Assembly (NCBI RefSeq): GCF_029688625.1
Contig: NZ_JARULC010000003.1
Coordinates: 186,001-250,000 of the forward strand
DNA: 64,000 bases
Origin: Qipengyuania marincola
Lineage (GTDB): Bacteria > Pseudomonadota > Alphaproteobacteria > Sphingomonadales > Sphingomonadaceae
Reading direction: 5' to 3'
This document shows, piece by piece, positions 54,210 to 62,650 of the stretch (within the stretch, counting starts at the first letter, position 1; each line of letters opens with the position of its first letter). The notes below the pieces were generated by a model. The model did no database searches and was not told the DNA's origin. It saw nothing but the letters and a program-made list of their open reading frames with translations. The translations under genes and the position numbers were made by a program.

Positions 54210-54794
54210 TATGGTTGCCCGCCGAAGGGATACGGCGACCTCGCCTTCGTGCAGCACATGCTTGCGAGCTTGAAAGACGATGGTTTGCTCGCAGTCGTCG
54301 TTCCGCATGGTGTGCTCTTTCGTGGTGGGGCCGAAGGGCGCATCAGAAAGGCCATGCTGGACGAAGACGTGATCGAGGCGATTGTCGGCCTCGCACCCAA
54401 TCTTTTTTACGGAGCAGGCATTCCTGCTGCTTTGATCGTATGCCGAAAGGGCAAACCCTCCGAGCGCAAAGGCAAAGTGTTGATCGTGAATGGCGATGCA
54501 ACTTTCAAACCAGGCAAAGCGCAAAACTTTCTGACAGACGAAAACCGTCGGACGCTGGCCGATGCCGTCCACGGTTTTACAGATATTGAGAAATTAGCCC
54601 GTGTTGTCTCATTGGAAGAGATTGCGGACAATGAGCACAACCTCAATATCAGCCGTTACGTCCAGACTGCGGCGGATGCCGAGGATGTTGATGTCGCAAC
54701 GGAAGTAGCCAAACTGCAGGAACTGATTTGCAATCGCGACGAAGCGGAAGCCGCGATGTTCGGTCATCTGAAGAGGCTCGGCTATGTCAGTTGA
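54210..54794 (+). pseudogene. Type I restriction-modification methyltransferase HsdM, C-terminal fragment
   Basis: About 194 codons reading YGCPPKGYGDLAFVQHML, then PHGVLFRGGAEGRIRK and VIEAIVGLAPNLFYGAGIPA are the C-terminal half of HsdM N6-adenine methyltransferases. The SAM-binding and catalytic NPPF part is missing. A TAA at 54204 closes the frame upstream; the first ATG in frame is 54249. It is joined to the integrase remnant by a deletion. It overlaps hsdS by 11 bp, keeping the ancestral operon spacing. Confidence 0.88.
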
Positions 54795-55935
54795 ACTGCC
54801 AAATGGCTGGGCCGTGAAAACAATCGGAGAACTAGTTACGACTACGATGGGGCAATCCCCGCCGTCCGCAGCCGTCAATGAGGCAGGCGAGGGATTGCCA
54901 TTTATACAAGGAAACGCGGAGTTCGGCGATCGCTTCCCAGAGCCTCGACTGTTTGCATCTAACTGTCCAAAGATCGTTGAAGCTGGCGATATCCTATTGA
55001 GCGTACGCGCACCTGTTGGAGAAGTGAATGTCGCGCCTCAACGCCTTTGCATAGGTCGAGGATTGGCGGGCTTGCGCCCTAAGAATGGTGACAACGACTA
55101 TCTCTTCTTTGCGCTCGGCGGACTAGCATCTGAATTCGCTCGTCTATCGCAGGGCAGCACATTCGACGCGATAAACGGAAAAGACCTACGCTCGATTTGC
55201 TTACCGTTGCCACCCCTCGCAGAGCAGCGGCGGATCGCCGAAGTACTGCGGTCTGTTGATGGGTCCATAGCTGCCAATGAAGCAGTTTCAACCCAAGCTC
55301 GCACCGCCTTTCAGGCTGCTCTTAGAGATTTGCTCGGCAGACAGGCGAACAGTTGGAAGACGACTTGCTTGGGAGACTTAGCCGCATTCGTGAATGGACG
55401 AGGCTTCAAACCGCACGAATGGAGCAGCGAAGGGCTACCCATCATCCGCATTCAGAACCTCAATGGTGGTAAGGAGTTCAACTACTACAGCGGTGAGTTT
55501 AATCCGAAGATACTTGTCATGCCGGGAGACCTGTTATTCGCATGGTCAGGAAGTCGTGGCACATCTTTCGGCCCCCACATCTGGCAGGGGCCAAAAGGGG
55601 TACTGAACTATCACACTTGGAAGGTCGTACCAAAGGAGCCAAAGGATCGCGATTTCCTCTATTTTGCGCTCCAGCATCTAACGAAGAAAATCGAGAATGA
55701 AGCGCACGGTGCTTCGGCGCTAGTACATATGCAGAAAGCATATGTGGTCAATTATGAGGTTGATCTTCCTCCACCGGGGGAACGCGAAGCGATTGCAAAT
55801 ACCCTCAACGATTTGCTTAAAGCTGCCACTTTCGCAGATCGCGCGCTAAGCGATCTAAAAGAAATGAAACGCCACTTGCTTCTCGAGCTTCTCTCCGGTC
55901 GCGTAGACGCCCACGGCCAATCCCACTGTCTATAA
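54784..55935 (+). CDS. hsdS: Type I restriction-modification specificity subunit HsdS
   Basis: 383 residues, apparently complete. Two target-recognition domains (about 8-150 and 195-340) each begin with W-x-(V/T)-x-x-(G/L)-L-type segments (GWAVKTIGELV; SWKTTCLGDLA), with conserved LPLPPLAEQRRIAEVL after TRD1 and PPPGEREAIANTL after TRD2, both leading into coiled coils. It would read a bipartite DNA target. No hsdR and only a truncated hsdM are nearby, so it is functionally orphaned unless another locus supplies subunits. Confidence 0.9.
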   Translation: MSVELPNGWAVKTIGELVTTTMGQSPPSAAVNEAGEGLPFIQGNAEFGDRFPEPRLFASNCPKIVEAGDILLSVRAPVGEVNVAPQRLCIGRGLAGLRPKNGDNDYLFFALGGLASEFARLSQGSTFDAINGKDLRSICLPLPPLAEQRRIAEVLRSVDGSIAANEAVSTQARTAFQAALRDLLGRQANSWKTTCLGDLAAFVNGRGFKPHEWSSEGLPIIRIQNLNGGKEFNYYSGEFNPKILVMPGDLLFAWSGSRGTSFGPHIWQGPKGVLNYHTWKVVPKEPKDRDFLYFALQHLTKKIENEAHGASALVHMQKAYVVNYEVDLPPPGEREAIANTLNDLLKAATFADRALSDLKEMKRHLLLELLSGRVDAHGQSHCL

Positions 55936-55986
55936 GGTCCGAGTTGTAGCCTAAATGTGTAACGTTGAAGCGACGAGCAAACGTCG

Positions 55987-56484
55987 ATGAGCGCGGAGAA
56001 CGACCTCCCACCACCGCGAGAGAGAAACAGATACGGAATACGGTCCTATACCGAAAATCCACCGGTCGCCGCCGAAGCGTTGTTCGACAGGCTCGAACTG
56101 CGCGTCAAAGGCTCGATCGTCGCGCGCGACGCAGCCTCGATGGAAAATTATGTGGGGCAAATTGGCGCTAGCGCGGAGCAGCCTCGACTGCTCGGAATTG
56201 CGCATCGGCATGGCGGGGCGTGGAAAGCATCGGCAGTGAACGGCACGACAATTTCGCGCTGCGACCTGCGGATCGTGAGAACCTCGCCGAACGCCCACTT
56301 TGAAATGGTGATCTCCGCAAACCCGATGCGCACGCTCGGGCATTTGCTCGACCGTTACAACTTCGACGATCTCACCGCCATCGAGCCGTCGGACTTCTTC
56401 GCAGCGGTCCGAGAGCCAACGGCAGCGATCTGCTCGATGCCGTGGCTGATGTCACGAGCAAGGCAAGCGGCAAACGACGTCTGA
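55987..56484 (+). CDS. Island hypothetical protein, likely first part of a frameshifted gene
   Basis: 165 residues, no Shine-Dalgarno of note. It contains RLELRVKGSIVARDAASMENYVGQ and FEMVISANPMRTLGHLL (about 100-117). No family recognised; a faint likeness of the ISANP-xxx-L segment to the GNPxK motif of filamentous-type gene II/X replication proteins is too weak to name it. The last 14 codons overlap the next frame, which stays open well upstream, so the two may once have been one gene. Confidence 0.5.
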   Translation: MSAENDLPPPRERNRYGIRSYTENPPVAAEALFDRLELRVKGSIVARDAASMENYVGQIGASAEQPRLLGIAHRHGGAWKASAVNGTTISRCDLRIVRTSPNAHFEMVISANPMRTLGHLLDRYNFDDLTAIEPSDFFAAVREPTAAICSMPWLMSRARQAANDV

Positions 56485-56678
56485 TATTCCTGGAGCTACT
56501 TCGCCATGGAAGCATTACGGCTACCAACCATCATGGGACCGCGCCGACACGAATACTGGAACGACTGGCCAGTCGGAACGTGCTCGAACATGTCCGGCTA
56601 ATCAAGAAGGACGGCAAGGTTGGACGCCGCTACCGACTGACCGAGAAGTACCTGCCGCTCGTCCAGAAGGCGGACTAG
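56442..56678 (+). CDS. Island hypothetical, possible C-terminal part of a frameshifted gene (wHTH-like)
   Basis: 78 residues from GTG 56442, with no ribosome-binding site. The frame is open upstream too and reads naturally as RANGSDLLDAVADVTSK before this start. KRRLIFLELLRHG through ILERLASRNVLEHVRLIKKDG and GRRYRLT looks like a winged helix. A one-base indel between about 56390 and 56430 would join it to the gene before it. A separately translated protein cannot be excluded. Confidence 0.45.
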   Translation: MADVTSKASGKRRLIFLELLRHGSITATNHHGTAPTRILERLASRNVLEHVRLIKKDGKVGRRYRLTEKYLPLVQKAD

Positions 56679-56780
56679 GGCTCTCCAACCCAACGCAACC
56701 TACATATCTAGCTATTTCAATAGTTTAGATATTCCATTTCCAAGGCATTCGGGTACATTCCACCCATTCAGGAGGTAGGA

Positions 56781-57071
56781 ATGAAAACCCAAGTAGGAGA
56801 ACAGATGTGCTTTCAGGGCTATACGTCGGAGCCATCCGAATGGCAGCCAAACTTATCGCCCGGACGGATCGTCGTCATCTTCAAGGATAATGGTGACGGG
56901 GAGTATCTAGTCTTTCCGCTTTCGGATGAAGGGCAGTTTGACCCCCTTAACGGCGAGGTCGTTTTCCAAGAAGAGATGATCAAGTTACCTCTTCCAAGGC
57001 TTCCACGCGACGCGCTGGCTGCTCCATTCGGAACAGGATTAGTTGTTGAGCCGCGCCGAACATCAGCTTGA
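56781..57071 (+). CDS. Island hypothetical protein, 96 residues
   Basis: A very strong Shine-Dalgarno (AGGAGG, about 5 bp spacing) precedes ATG 56781, supporting a real gene. The product is soluble, with GRIVVIFKDNGDGEYLVFPLSDEG in the middle and a Pro/Leu-rich tail. No family recognised. Last gene before the right arm repeats of the island. Confidence 0.6.
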   Translation: MKTQVGEQMCFQGYTSEPSEWQPNLSPGRIVVIFKDNGDGEYLVFPLSDEGQFDPLNGEVVFQEEMIKLPLPRLPRDALAAPFGTGLVVEPRRTSA

Positions 57072-57104
57072 CCAAAATGTTGGGCACCCGTAAGCGACCG
57101 CCGG

Positions 57105-57126
57105 TGTGACACATCGGTGTGACACA
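57105..57126 (+). repeat. Right pair of TGTGACACA repeats
   Basis: TGTGACACA at 57105-57113 and 57118-57126, 13 bp apart, as at the left end. Distance from the last repeat to the right att core is 63 bp, identical to the left side. Confidence 0.7.
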
Positions 57127-57189
57127 ACGCATGTCGCAGTTTGGCCTAAATCGCTGATTTTATTAGCGAGGTGGTACTGTGGGTTTTGC

Positions 57190-57206
57190 TCCTGCCGGGC
57201 CCACCA
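57190..57206 (+). repeat. attR core
   Basis: Exact copy of 53934-53950. The preceding GGGTT is also shared at the same distance, so the repeat extends imperfectly to about 25 bp. Confidence 0.85.
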
Positions 57207-57233
57207 TCTACGGCACATTGCGGGACATCCGGT

Positions 57234-57310
57234 CGGGGAGTGGCGCAGCCTGGTAGCGCACTTGTTTTGGGTACAAGGGGTCGCTGGTTCGAATCCAGTC
57301 TCCCCGACCA
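57234..57310 (+). tRNA. tRNA-Pro (TGG)
   Basis: 77 nt with CCA. Acceptor CGGGGAG/CTCCCCG, anticodon stem CTTGT/ACAAG around TTTGGGT with TGG, T-arm GCTGGTTCGAATCCAGT. It is the second tRNA-Pro in the window and sits 27 bp after the island end. Confidence 0.95.
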
Positions 57311-57386
57311 ACTAAACGCAGTGAAGGCGGGAGAGAGAGAGAGAGAGACTTGATTGGCGCAGCCAATCCAGTCTCCCCGACCAACT
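57292..57386 (+). repeat. 22-bp duplicated tRNA-Pro 3' end (integration scar) with (GA)9
   Basis: AATCCAGTCTCCCCGACCAACT occurs at 57292-57313 (end of tRNA-Pro) and again at 57365-57386. The 51 bp between contain a (GA)9 run (57331-57348) and no gene. Duplicate tRNA 3' ends of this kind mark att sites, so this is probably the residue of an element that was deleted or the target for another. Confidence 0.6.
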
Positions 57387-57422
57387 GTCTTGCCGCATGG
57401 CGTTCGATCAGTCGTCGGGCGC

Positions 57423-58046
57423 TCAGACCGGCTCCATGTCCTGCCGTGCAAGGGCCAGCCTTACGCCTTCGTCCTTCTGCATCCGGTCGCGAAATGCGCG
57501 CAGGGAGGGATAGTCGTCGATCGATAGCGGCGTCTGTTCGATCCACCGCGTGACGACATAGAGATAAGCGTCGGCGAAGCTGCGCTCCGACAGGTACCAG
57601 TCGCCGTCGCTCTCGTTGAAATTCGCTTCCAGCCGTTCGAAATGGCCGCGCAACCGGTCGTAGGCGGCAGCCTTGACCTCGTCCTGCGCCTCCTTGCTGC
57701 TGGCAAAATTGCGCGCTGCGAAATGCGGTCCGAAGGCGGCATGGACCTCGCTCGTGAGATATGACAGCGCTTCAGCCTCCTTGCGGCCCAGCGCCTTGTC
57801 CCGCGCATAGCCTTCGGTCCCGTATTCGGCCCCCAGCCATGCGAGTATCGCGGCAGCCTCGGTCAGCACGTCGCCGTCCTCGAAGGCGACGGCAGGCACC
57901 TGGCCCTTCGGATTGATGGCGAGATAGGCCTCCTTCTTGTGGTCGCCATAGGCCATGTTCTCGACATTCAGCGGGGCATCCAGCCAGGCGACCGCGATAT
58001 TAGTCGAAAGCGCGCAGGTTCCGGGCATGGTGTAAAGCGTGGGCAT
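57423..58046 (-). CDS. Glutathione S-transferase, beta-class-like
   Basis: 207 residues from ATG 58046 (GGAAGGAA Shine-Dalgarno). The thioredoxin-fold half has [18 protein letters not shown] (Cys at position about 11, the GSH-contact site in beta-class GSTs), [23 protein letters not shown] as the GSH-binding cis-Pro and Ser/Glu region, then the all-helical C-terminal domain. Divergent from the MATE gene. Confidence 0.9.
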   Translation of the reverse strand: MPTLYTMPGTCALSTNIAVAWLDAPLNVENMAYGDHKKEAYLAINPKGQVPAVAFEDGDVLTEAAAILAWLGAEYGTEGYARDKALGRKEAEALSYLTSEVHAAFGPHFAARNFASSKEAQDEVKAAAYDRLRGHFERLEANFNESDGDWYLSERSFADAYLYVVTRWIEQTPLSIDDYPSLRAFRDRMQKDEGVRLALARQDMEPV

Positions 58047-58108
58047 ATGGGATTCCTTCCGTGACGGGCCGTCTTGCAAATAAGCGCCCGCTCCTGTCTC
58101 AGGTTCCG

Positions 58109-59437
58109 ATGACGGCGGCCCGGCACCCAGCAACGCTCGACAGGACGGCGGTCCTCGCAATCTGGGCTATCGCCCTGCCCGCAATGGCGACCAATGTCGC
58201 TACCGCGCTGATCGGGGTAGGCGACATGTGGATCGTCGGCCGGCTGGGCGATGCGCCGACCCAGGGCGCGGTCGATGTGGGCGCCAAGCTCTTCGCTGCA
58301 CTCTTCACCGTGATGAATTTCCTCAAGACCGGCACCACAGGCTTGGTGGCGCAGGCAGGCACGCGGAGCGGCCCGGGCGAGCAGGCGGCGCTGTTGCTGC
58401 GCGGACTGGTGGTCGGGCTGGCCATCGCGGCGCTGCTCCTGCTCGCAAAACCCGTGTTGCTGCCCGCATTGCTCGATGCACTCGGTGCACAGGGCGAGGT
58501 CCGGCGCGCGGCGGTGATCTACGCCGATATCCGCTATTGGAGCGCGCCGGCCGTGCTCGCGAACTTCGCGCTGGTCGGCTATCTCGTCGGGCGTCGGCGG
58601 ATGAAGACCGTGCTGGCCATCGAGGTCTGCTACAATCTGCTCAACGTCACGCTGGGGCTGTGGCTGGCGCTCGGCCTCGAGTGGGGCATCGCCGGGATCG
58701 GCTGGTCGAGCTTCATCGCCGAATGCGCGAAGCTGGTGGCTTGTGGCGCAATCGTTCTGGGGCTTGCCGGGACGGAGGTGCGCGCGTCGTTGAGCAGGCG
58801 GGCGACGCTTTCGATCGCCGCATTGCGCCCGTTTCTCTCGGTCAACCGCGATCTCTTTTTGCGCACGGTGATCCTGATGGTGGCCATTTCGGCGCTCACC
58901 CGGCTGGGCGCGGAACGCGGAGCGGTGACATTGGCCGCCAATGGCATACTGTACCAGATGTTCGTCCTGTCGGCCCTGCTGCTCGACGGCTTCGAAAATG
59001 CCGCGCAGGTCCTCAATGGCGAGCGCCATGGCGAAGGGGACCGAAACGGCTTTCTTGCTTATGTGCGCGCAATTCTGTGGCGCGGCTTTGCCGTAGCAGT
59101 CCTGCTGGCCGGCCTTTTCGCAGTCGGTGGCGGCTGGTTGATGAGCACCTTTGCAGCCACCCCCGACGTGGCGCAGGAAACGCGGTCGCTGGTGGGCTGG
59201 CTGGTTGTCATTCCCCTTGCTGGGATCGCGGGCTTCGTGCTCGATGGGGTCTTCGTCGGCGCAAGCTGGACCCGTGCACTGTTGCTGACGATGCTGGGGG
59301 CAGCGCTGAGCTATGCCGCGCTGTTGTGGCTGACGTGGCCGCTGGGGAACGACGGCCTGTGGCTGTCCTTCGCCGCTTTCTTGGTGCTGCGGGCGCTGTT
59401 CCAGCTGGCGCTGATACCGAACTTGCTGAAAGACTAG
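58109..59437 (+). CDS. MATE-family efflux transporter (DinF/NorM type)
   Basis: 442 residues from ATG 58109; a GTG at 58061 adds 16 residues without homology value. Twelve hydrophobic segments in two bundles, starting AVLAIWAIALPAMATNVATALIG, with GVGDMWIVGRLG, and the second-half FLSVNRDLFLRTVILMVAISALT. It exports drugs or toxic compounds against sodium or protons. It meets the convergent diguanylate cyclase with a 4-bp overlap. Confidence 0.9.
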   Translation: MTAARHPATLDRTAVLAIWAIALPAMATNVATALIGVGDMWIVGRLGDAPTQGAVDVGAKLFAALFTVMNFLKTGTTGLVAQAGTRSGPGEQAALLLRGLVVGLAIAALLLLAKPVLLPALLDALGAQGEVRRAAVIYADIRYWSAPAVLANFALVGYLVGRRRMKTVLAIEVCYNLLNVTLGLWLALGLEWGIAGIGWSSFIAECAKLVACGAIVLGLAGTEVRASLSRRATLSIAALRPFLSVNRDLFLRTVILMVAISALTRLGAERGAVTLAANGILYQMFVLSALLLDGFENAAQVLNGERHGEGDRNGFLAYVRAILWRGFAVAVLLAGLFAVGGGWLMSTFAATPDVAQETRSLVGWLVVIPLAGIAGFVLDGVFVGASWTRALLLTMLGAALSYAALLWLTWPLGNDGLWLSFAAFLVLRALFQLALIPNLLKD

Positions 59438-60636
59438 GCTGCGGCGCCCTTGCGCACGCCCTTCGGCTTGAATTCGGCCACCACTACGCCCGGCATTTCT
59501 TCGTGGCATACACGATTGCGGCCGCCGTGCTTTGCGCGGTAGAGCTCAGCATCGGCTCGCGCGAACAGCTTGCCATAGCCCTCGCCCGACCGGCGCCCGG
59601 CCACGCCGAAGCTGGCCGTCAACCGGTTGCCCGCCGGCATGCCCGGGATCGCGGTTTCCGCAAAGCGACGACGAATGCGCTCGGCCATGGCGTGCGCTTT
59701 TTCCTCATCGCAATTCCACGCCAGGATGCAGAATTCCTCGCCCCCGATGCGCCCTGCGACATCTGCGTGGCGGATCATGCCCGAGAGGACATTGCCGAAT
59801 TCGGCGATGGCCCGGTCCCCGACCTGATGGCCGTAAACATCGTTCACGCCCTTGAAGTGATCGATATCGGCGACCACGAGCGAGAGCGGCACATGGTCGG
59901 CTTTCGCCTTTTCGAAGGCCTCCATCACATCCGATTCGAAAGCGCGGCGCGTTCGCAGGCGCGTGAGAGAGTCCAGTTTGGACGCCTCGCGAACCGAACG
60001 CATCTGGTCCGTCAGCGCGGCAATCATCAGACTAAGGGCAATCAGCAGCGAAGAAACCGCAAGCCAGACCACCATCACGGCATAGAACGGGGTCGCGCGA
60101 TACTCCTCGGCAGTCATCGCGCCCTCGACCATGATCGCGGTGATGGGACGAACAAAGAACTGGAACGCCCCGATCGCGATCAGCCACAGGATGACCTTGT
60201 CCAGAAACTCTTTCTCGGTCTTGCTTGCGGCGACCTGGCAACCCAGGGCGAGGATGAGGCCGTATGCGGCATTGGCCGCGTAAAGCCGGGCGTTGTAATT
60301 CGCGCCGATGGTCGCGGCGACCATCAATGCGAGACTGATGACGGCAATTGTCGCGAACAGGGCCAAGGGCGCCCGCTGTCCGTTGCGCGCACAAATGCCC
60401 CACATCATCGCACTTGCCCCTGCCGAATAGAACAGGTGCATGGCGGTGATGGCGACCACGCCATTCGGATTGCCGGTGAAATGGAAGATGAAGAAACCGA
60501 CTGCCTGTGCCGCATAAGCAAAGGCGATCATGACCGGCCACGAAGTCGACGTATCCCGGCGCCACAGGGCAATGAAGCTGAGCGCGAATACCGTGCATAG
60601 CAATGGGTTCGCCATGGCGAGGATTTTTTCGGTCAC
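59434..60636 (-). CDS. Membrane diguanylate cyclase (GGDEF) with I-site
   Basis: 400 residues. Six to eight N-terminal TM helices (about 5-205, MASE-like) lead to a GGDEF domain (about 225-390) with the active GGEEF site (RIGGEEFCILAW) and an RxxD inhibitory site exactly five residues before it (RHAD). It makes c-di-GMP from two GTP and is likely product-inhibited. A possible partner is the PilZ protein at 10.2 kb. Confidence 0.92.
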   Translation of the reverse strand: MTEKILAMANPLLCTVFALSFIALWRRDTSTSWPVMIAFAYAAQAVGFFIFHFTGNPNGVVAITAMHLFYSAGASAMMWGICARNGQRAPLALFATIAVISLALMVAATIGANYNARLYAANAAYGLILALGCQVAASKTEKEFLDKVILWLIAIGAFQFFVRPITAIMVEGAMTAEEYRATPFYAVMVVWLAVSSLLIALSLMIAALTDQMRSVREASKLDSLTRLRTRRAFESDVMEAFEKAKADHVPLSLVVADIDHFKGVNDVYGHQVGDRAIAEFGNVLSGMIRHADVAGRIGGEEFCILAWNCDEEKAHAMAERIRRRFAETAIPGMPAGNRLTASFGVAGRRSGEGYGKLFARADAELYRAKHGGRNRVCHEEMPGVVVAEFKPKGVRKGAAA

Positions 60637-60976
60637 GACCCGATCCCTTGCCGGTTCGGCATCAAATGCTGATTTCTGCTTTGCCCGCGCATGATGCTGT
60701 TCGTAGGACCCCCTTGTGCAATTAAGCCCTAGAGAAGTTTGCTTAATAAGTCCTCACCAAATGCTGGAAACACGCGCACAAAGCCTCCGATCCGAACCAG
60801 TAAAGCAGCGGGACGACCGGTTTCGGCAGCGCGAGACCCCATCGCATGCGGTCGACCACGCCCGACACCGCCCCAACATGCTTGCCCCAGCGCGCCCTCG
60901 CCCCTATCTGGCGCACAGACCTGCCGGGCGCGCCGCAGCCCGCTTTTTCATCTCTTGCTTACGAAGGACCCGCCCG
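60637..60976. other. 340-bp region before ettA
   Basis: No convincing gene. A frame runs in from 60716 as an extension of ettA but its composition is unlike coding sequence. Two TTAA elements (60722, 60740s) are too far apart to be a CtrA site. It presumably carries promoters for the divergent dgc and ettA genes. Confidence 0.6.
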
Positions 60977-62650
60977 ATGGCCGCGCAATACGCCTATGTC
61001 ATGAAGAACATGACGAAGACCTTCCCCGGCGCGCAGAAGCCGGTGCTGAACAATATCAACCTGCAATTCTATCGCGGGGCGAAGATCGGCATCGTCGGGC
61101 CGAACGGCGCGGGCAAGTCGACCCTCATCAAGATCATGGCGGGGATCGACACCGACATCACCGGCGAAGCCTGGCCGGGCGAGAACATCACCGTTGGCTA
61201 TCTCGAGCAGGAGCCGGAACTCGATGACAGCAAGACCGTGCTCGAAAACGTGCGCGAAGGGGCGAAGGACACCGCGCAGCTGGTCGAACGCTACAATGCG
61301 ATCGCGGCCGAAATGGCCGAGCCCGATGCCGATTTCGAAGCGCTGGGCGAGGAAATGGCCGAGCTGCAGACCAAGATCGACGCCGTCGACGGCTGGACGC
61401 TCGACAACCAGCTCGAGATCGCGATGGAAGCCCTGCGCTGCCCCCCGGGCGACAGCCCCGTCACCGACCTTTCGGGTGGCGAGAAGCGCCGCGTCGCGCT
61501 CACCCGCCTGCTGATCCAGAAGCCCGACATCCTGCTGCTGGACGAGCCGACCAACCACCTCGATGCCGAAAGCGTCGAATGGCTGGAAAACCACCTCAAG
61601 GAATATGCCGGCGCGGTGCTGATGATCACCCACGACCGCTACTTCCTCGACAATGTGGTGGAATGGATTCTCGAACTCGACCGTGGCAGCTACTACCCGT
61701 ACGAGGGCAATTACTCGACCTACCTGGAGAAGAAGGCCAAGCGCCTCGAGCAGGAAAGCCGCGAGGAATCGGGCCGCCAGAAGGCGCTATCGCGCGAGCT
61801 TGAATGGATCCGGCAGACGCCGTCCGCGCGCCAGACCAAGTCCAAGGCGCGTATCCGCAAGTTCGAGGAACTGCAGGAAAGCCAGAAGGACCGGAAGCCC
61901 GGCAAGGCGCAGATCGTCATCCAGGTGCCCGAGCGCCTGGGCGGCAAGGTGATCGAGGCCAAGGGCCTGACCAAGGCCTATGGCGACAAGCTGCTGTTCG
62001 AGAACCTCGACTTCATGCTGCCGCCGGGCGGCATCGTCGGCGTGATCGGGCCGAACGGCGCGGGCAAGTCCACGCTGTTCAAGATCATCACCGGCCAGGA
62101 ACAGCCCGACAGCGGCAGCATCGAGATCGGCGACACCGTGCGCCTCGGCTATGTCGACCAGAGCCGCGACGACCTGAACCCGAAGAACAACGTCTGGGAG
62201 GAAATCTCCGACGGGCTCGATTACATGAAGGTCAACGGCCACGACATGAGCACGCGTGCCTATGTCGGCGCGTTCAACTTCAAGGGCGCGGACCAGCAGA
62301 AGAACGTCGGCAAGCTGTCGGGCGGCGAACGCAACCGCGTGCACATGGCCAAGATGCTGAAGCAGGGCGGCAACGTCCTGCTGCTGGACGAGCCGACCAA
62401 CGACCTCGACGTCGAAACCCTCGCCGCGCTGGAAGACGCAATCGAGAACTTCGCCGGCTGCGCCGTGGTCATTTCGCACGATCGCTTCTTCCTCGACCGC
62501 CTCGCGACGCACATCCTCGCCTTCGAGGGCAACAGCCACGTCGAATGGTTCGAGGGCAACTTCGAGGCTTACGAAGAGGACAAGCGTCGCCGTCTGGGTG
62601 ATGCGGCGGATCGACCGACGCGATTGGCGTATAAGAAGCTGACTAGGTGA
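60977..62650 (+). CDS. ettA: Energy-dependent translational throttle protein EttA
   Basis: 557 residues (E. coli EttA 555). Two ABC domains: GPNGAGKSTL twice, signature SGGEKRR and SGGERNR, Walker B LLLDEPTNHLD and LLLDEPTNDLD; the family's arm and linker region (RELEWIRQTPSARQTKSKARI, split about 285-305) is present. Start ATG 60977 is chosen as the MAAQYAYVMKNM start fits EttA. It gates ribosomal entry into elongation according to ATP/ADP. The next gene overlaps by 1 bp (TGATG). Confidence 0.95.
   Translation: MAAQYAYVMKNMTKTFPGAQKPVLNNINLQFYRGAKIGIVGPNGAGKSTLIKIMAGIDTDITGEAWPGENITVGYLEQEPELDDSKTVLENVREGAKDTAQLVERYNAIAAEMAEPDADFEALGEEMAELQTKIDAVDGWTLDNQLEIAMEALRCPPGDSPVTDLSGGEKRRVALTRLLIQKPDILLLDEPTNHLDAESVEWLENHLKEYAGAVLMITHDRYFLDNVVEWILELDRGSYYPYEGNYSTYLEKKAKRLEQESREESGRQKALSRELEWIRQTPSARQTKSKARIRKFEELQESQKDRKPGKAQIVIQVPERLGGKVIEAKGLTKAYGDKLLFENLDFMLPPGGIVGVIGPNGAGKSTLFKIITGQEQPDSGSIEIGDTVRLGYVDQSRDDLNPKNNVWEEISDGLDYMKVNGHDMSTRAYVGAFNFKGADQQKNVGKLSGGERNRVHMAKMLKQGGNVLLLDEPTNDLDVETLAALEDAIENFAGCAVVISHDRFFLDRLATHILAFEGNSHVEWFEGNFEAYEEDKRRRLGDAADRPTRLAYKKLTR

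Larger units (their letters stand above)
53934..57206. mobile_element. Decayed genomic island integrated at the CAT tRNA 3' end
   Basis: The 3' end of the tRNA (53934-53950) is repeated exactly at 57190-57206. Between them lie an integrase remnant, an hsdM fragment, an intact hsdS and small unknown genes, with GC lower than the flanks. Four TGTGACACA repeats sit in pairs near both ends, 63 bp from each core. The island has lost its own integrase and most of its cargo, so it should be immobile. Confidence 0.85.

Noticed and set aside
57331-57348. (GA)9 microsatellite
   Set aside because: Noted as part of the tRNA-Pro scar, but alone it has no clear function; simple slippage is enough.
58228-60600. 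A 790-codon plus-strand open frame running through the MATE gene and antisense to the diguanylate cyclase
   Set aside because: Arg/Ala/Gly-rich composition without motifs; both real genes are clear in other frames. High-GC shadow frame.
60722-60745. Two TTAA elements as a CtrA site before ettA
   Set aside because: Spacing is about 17 bp instead of 7.
60716-60976. N-terminal extension of EttA
   Set aside because: Extension has no homology; EttA starts at MAAQYAYV at 60977 with normal length 557.
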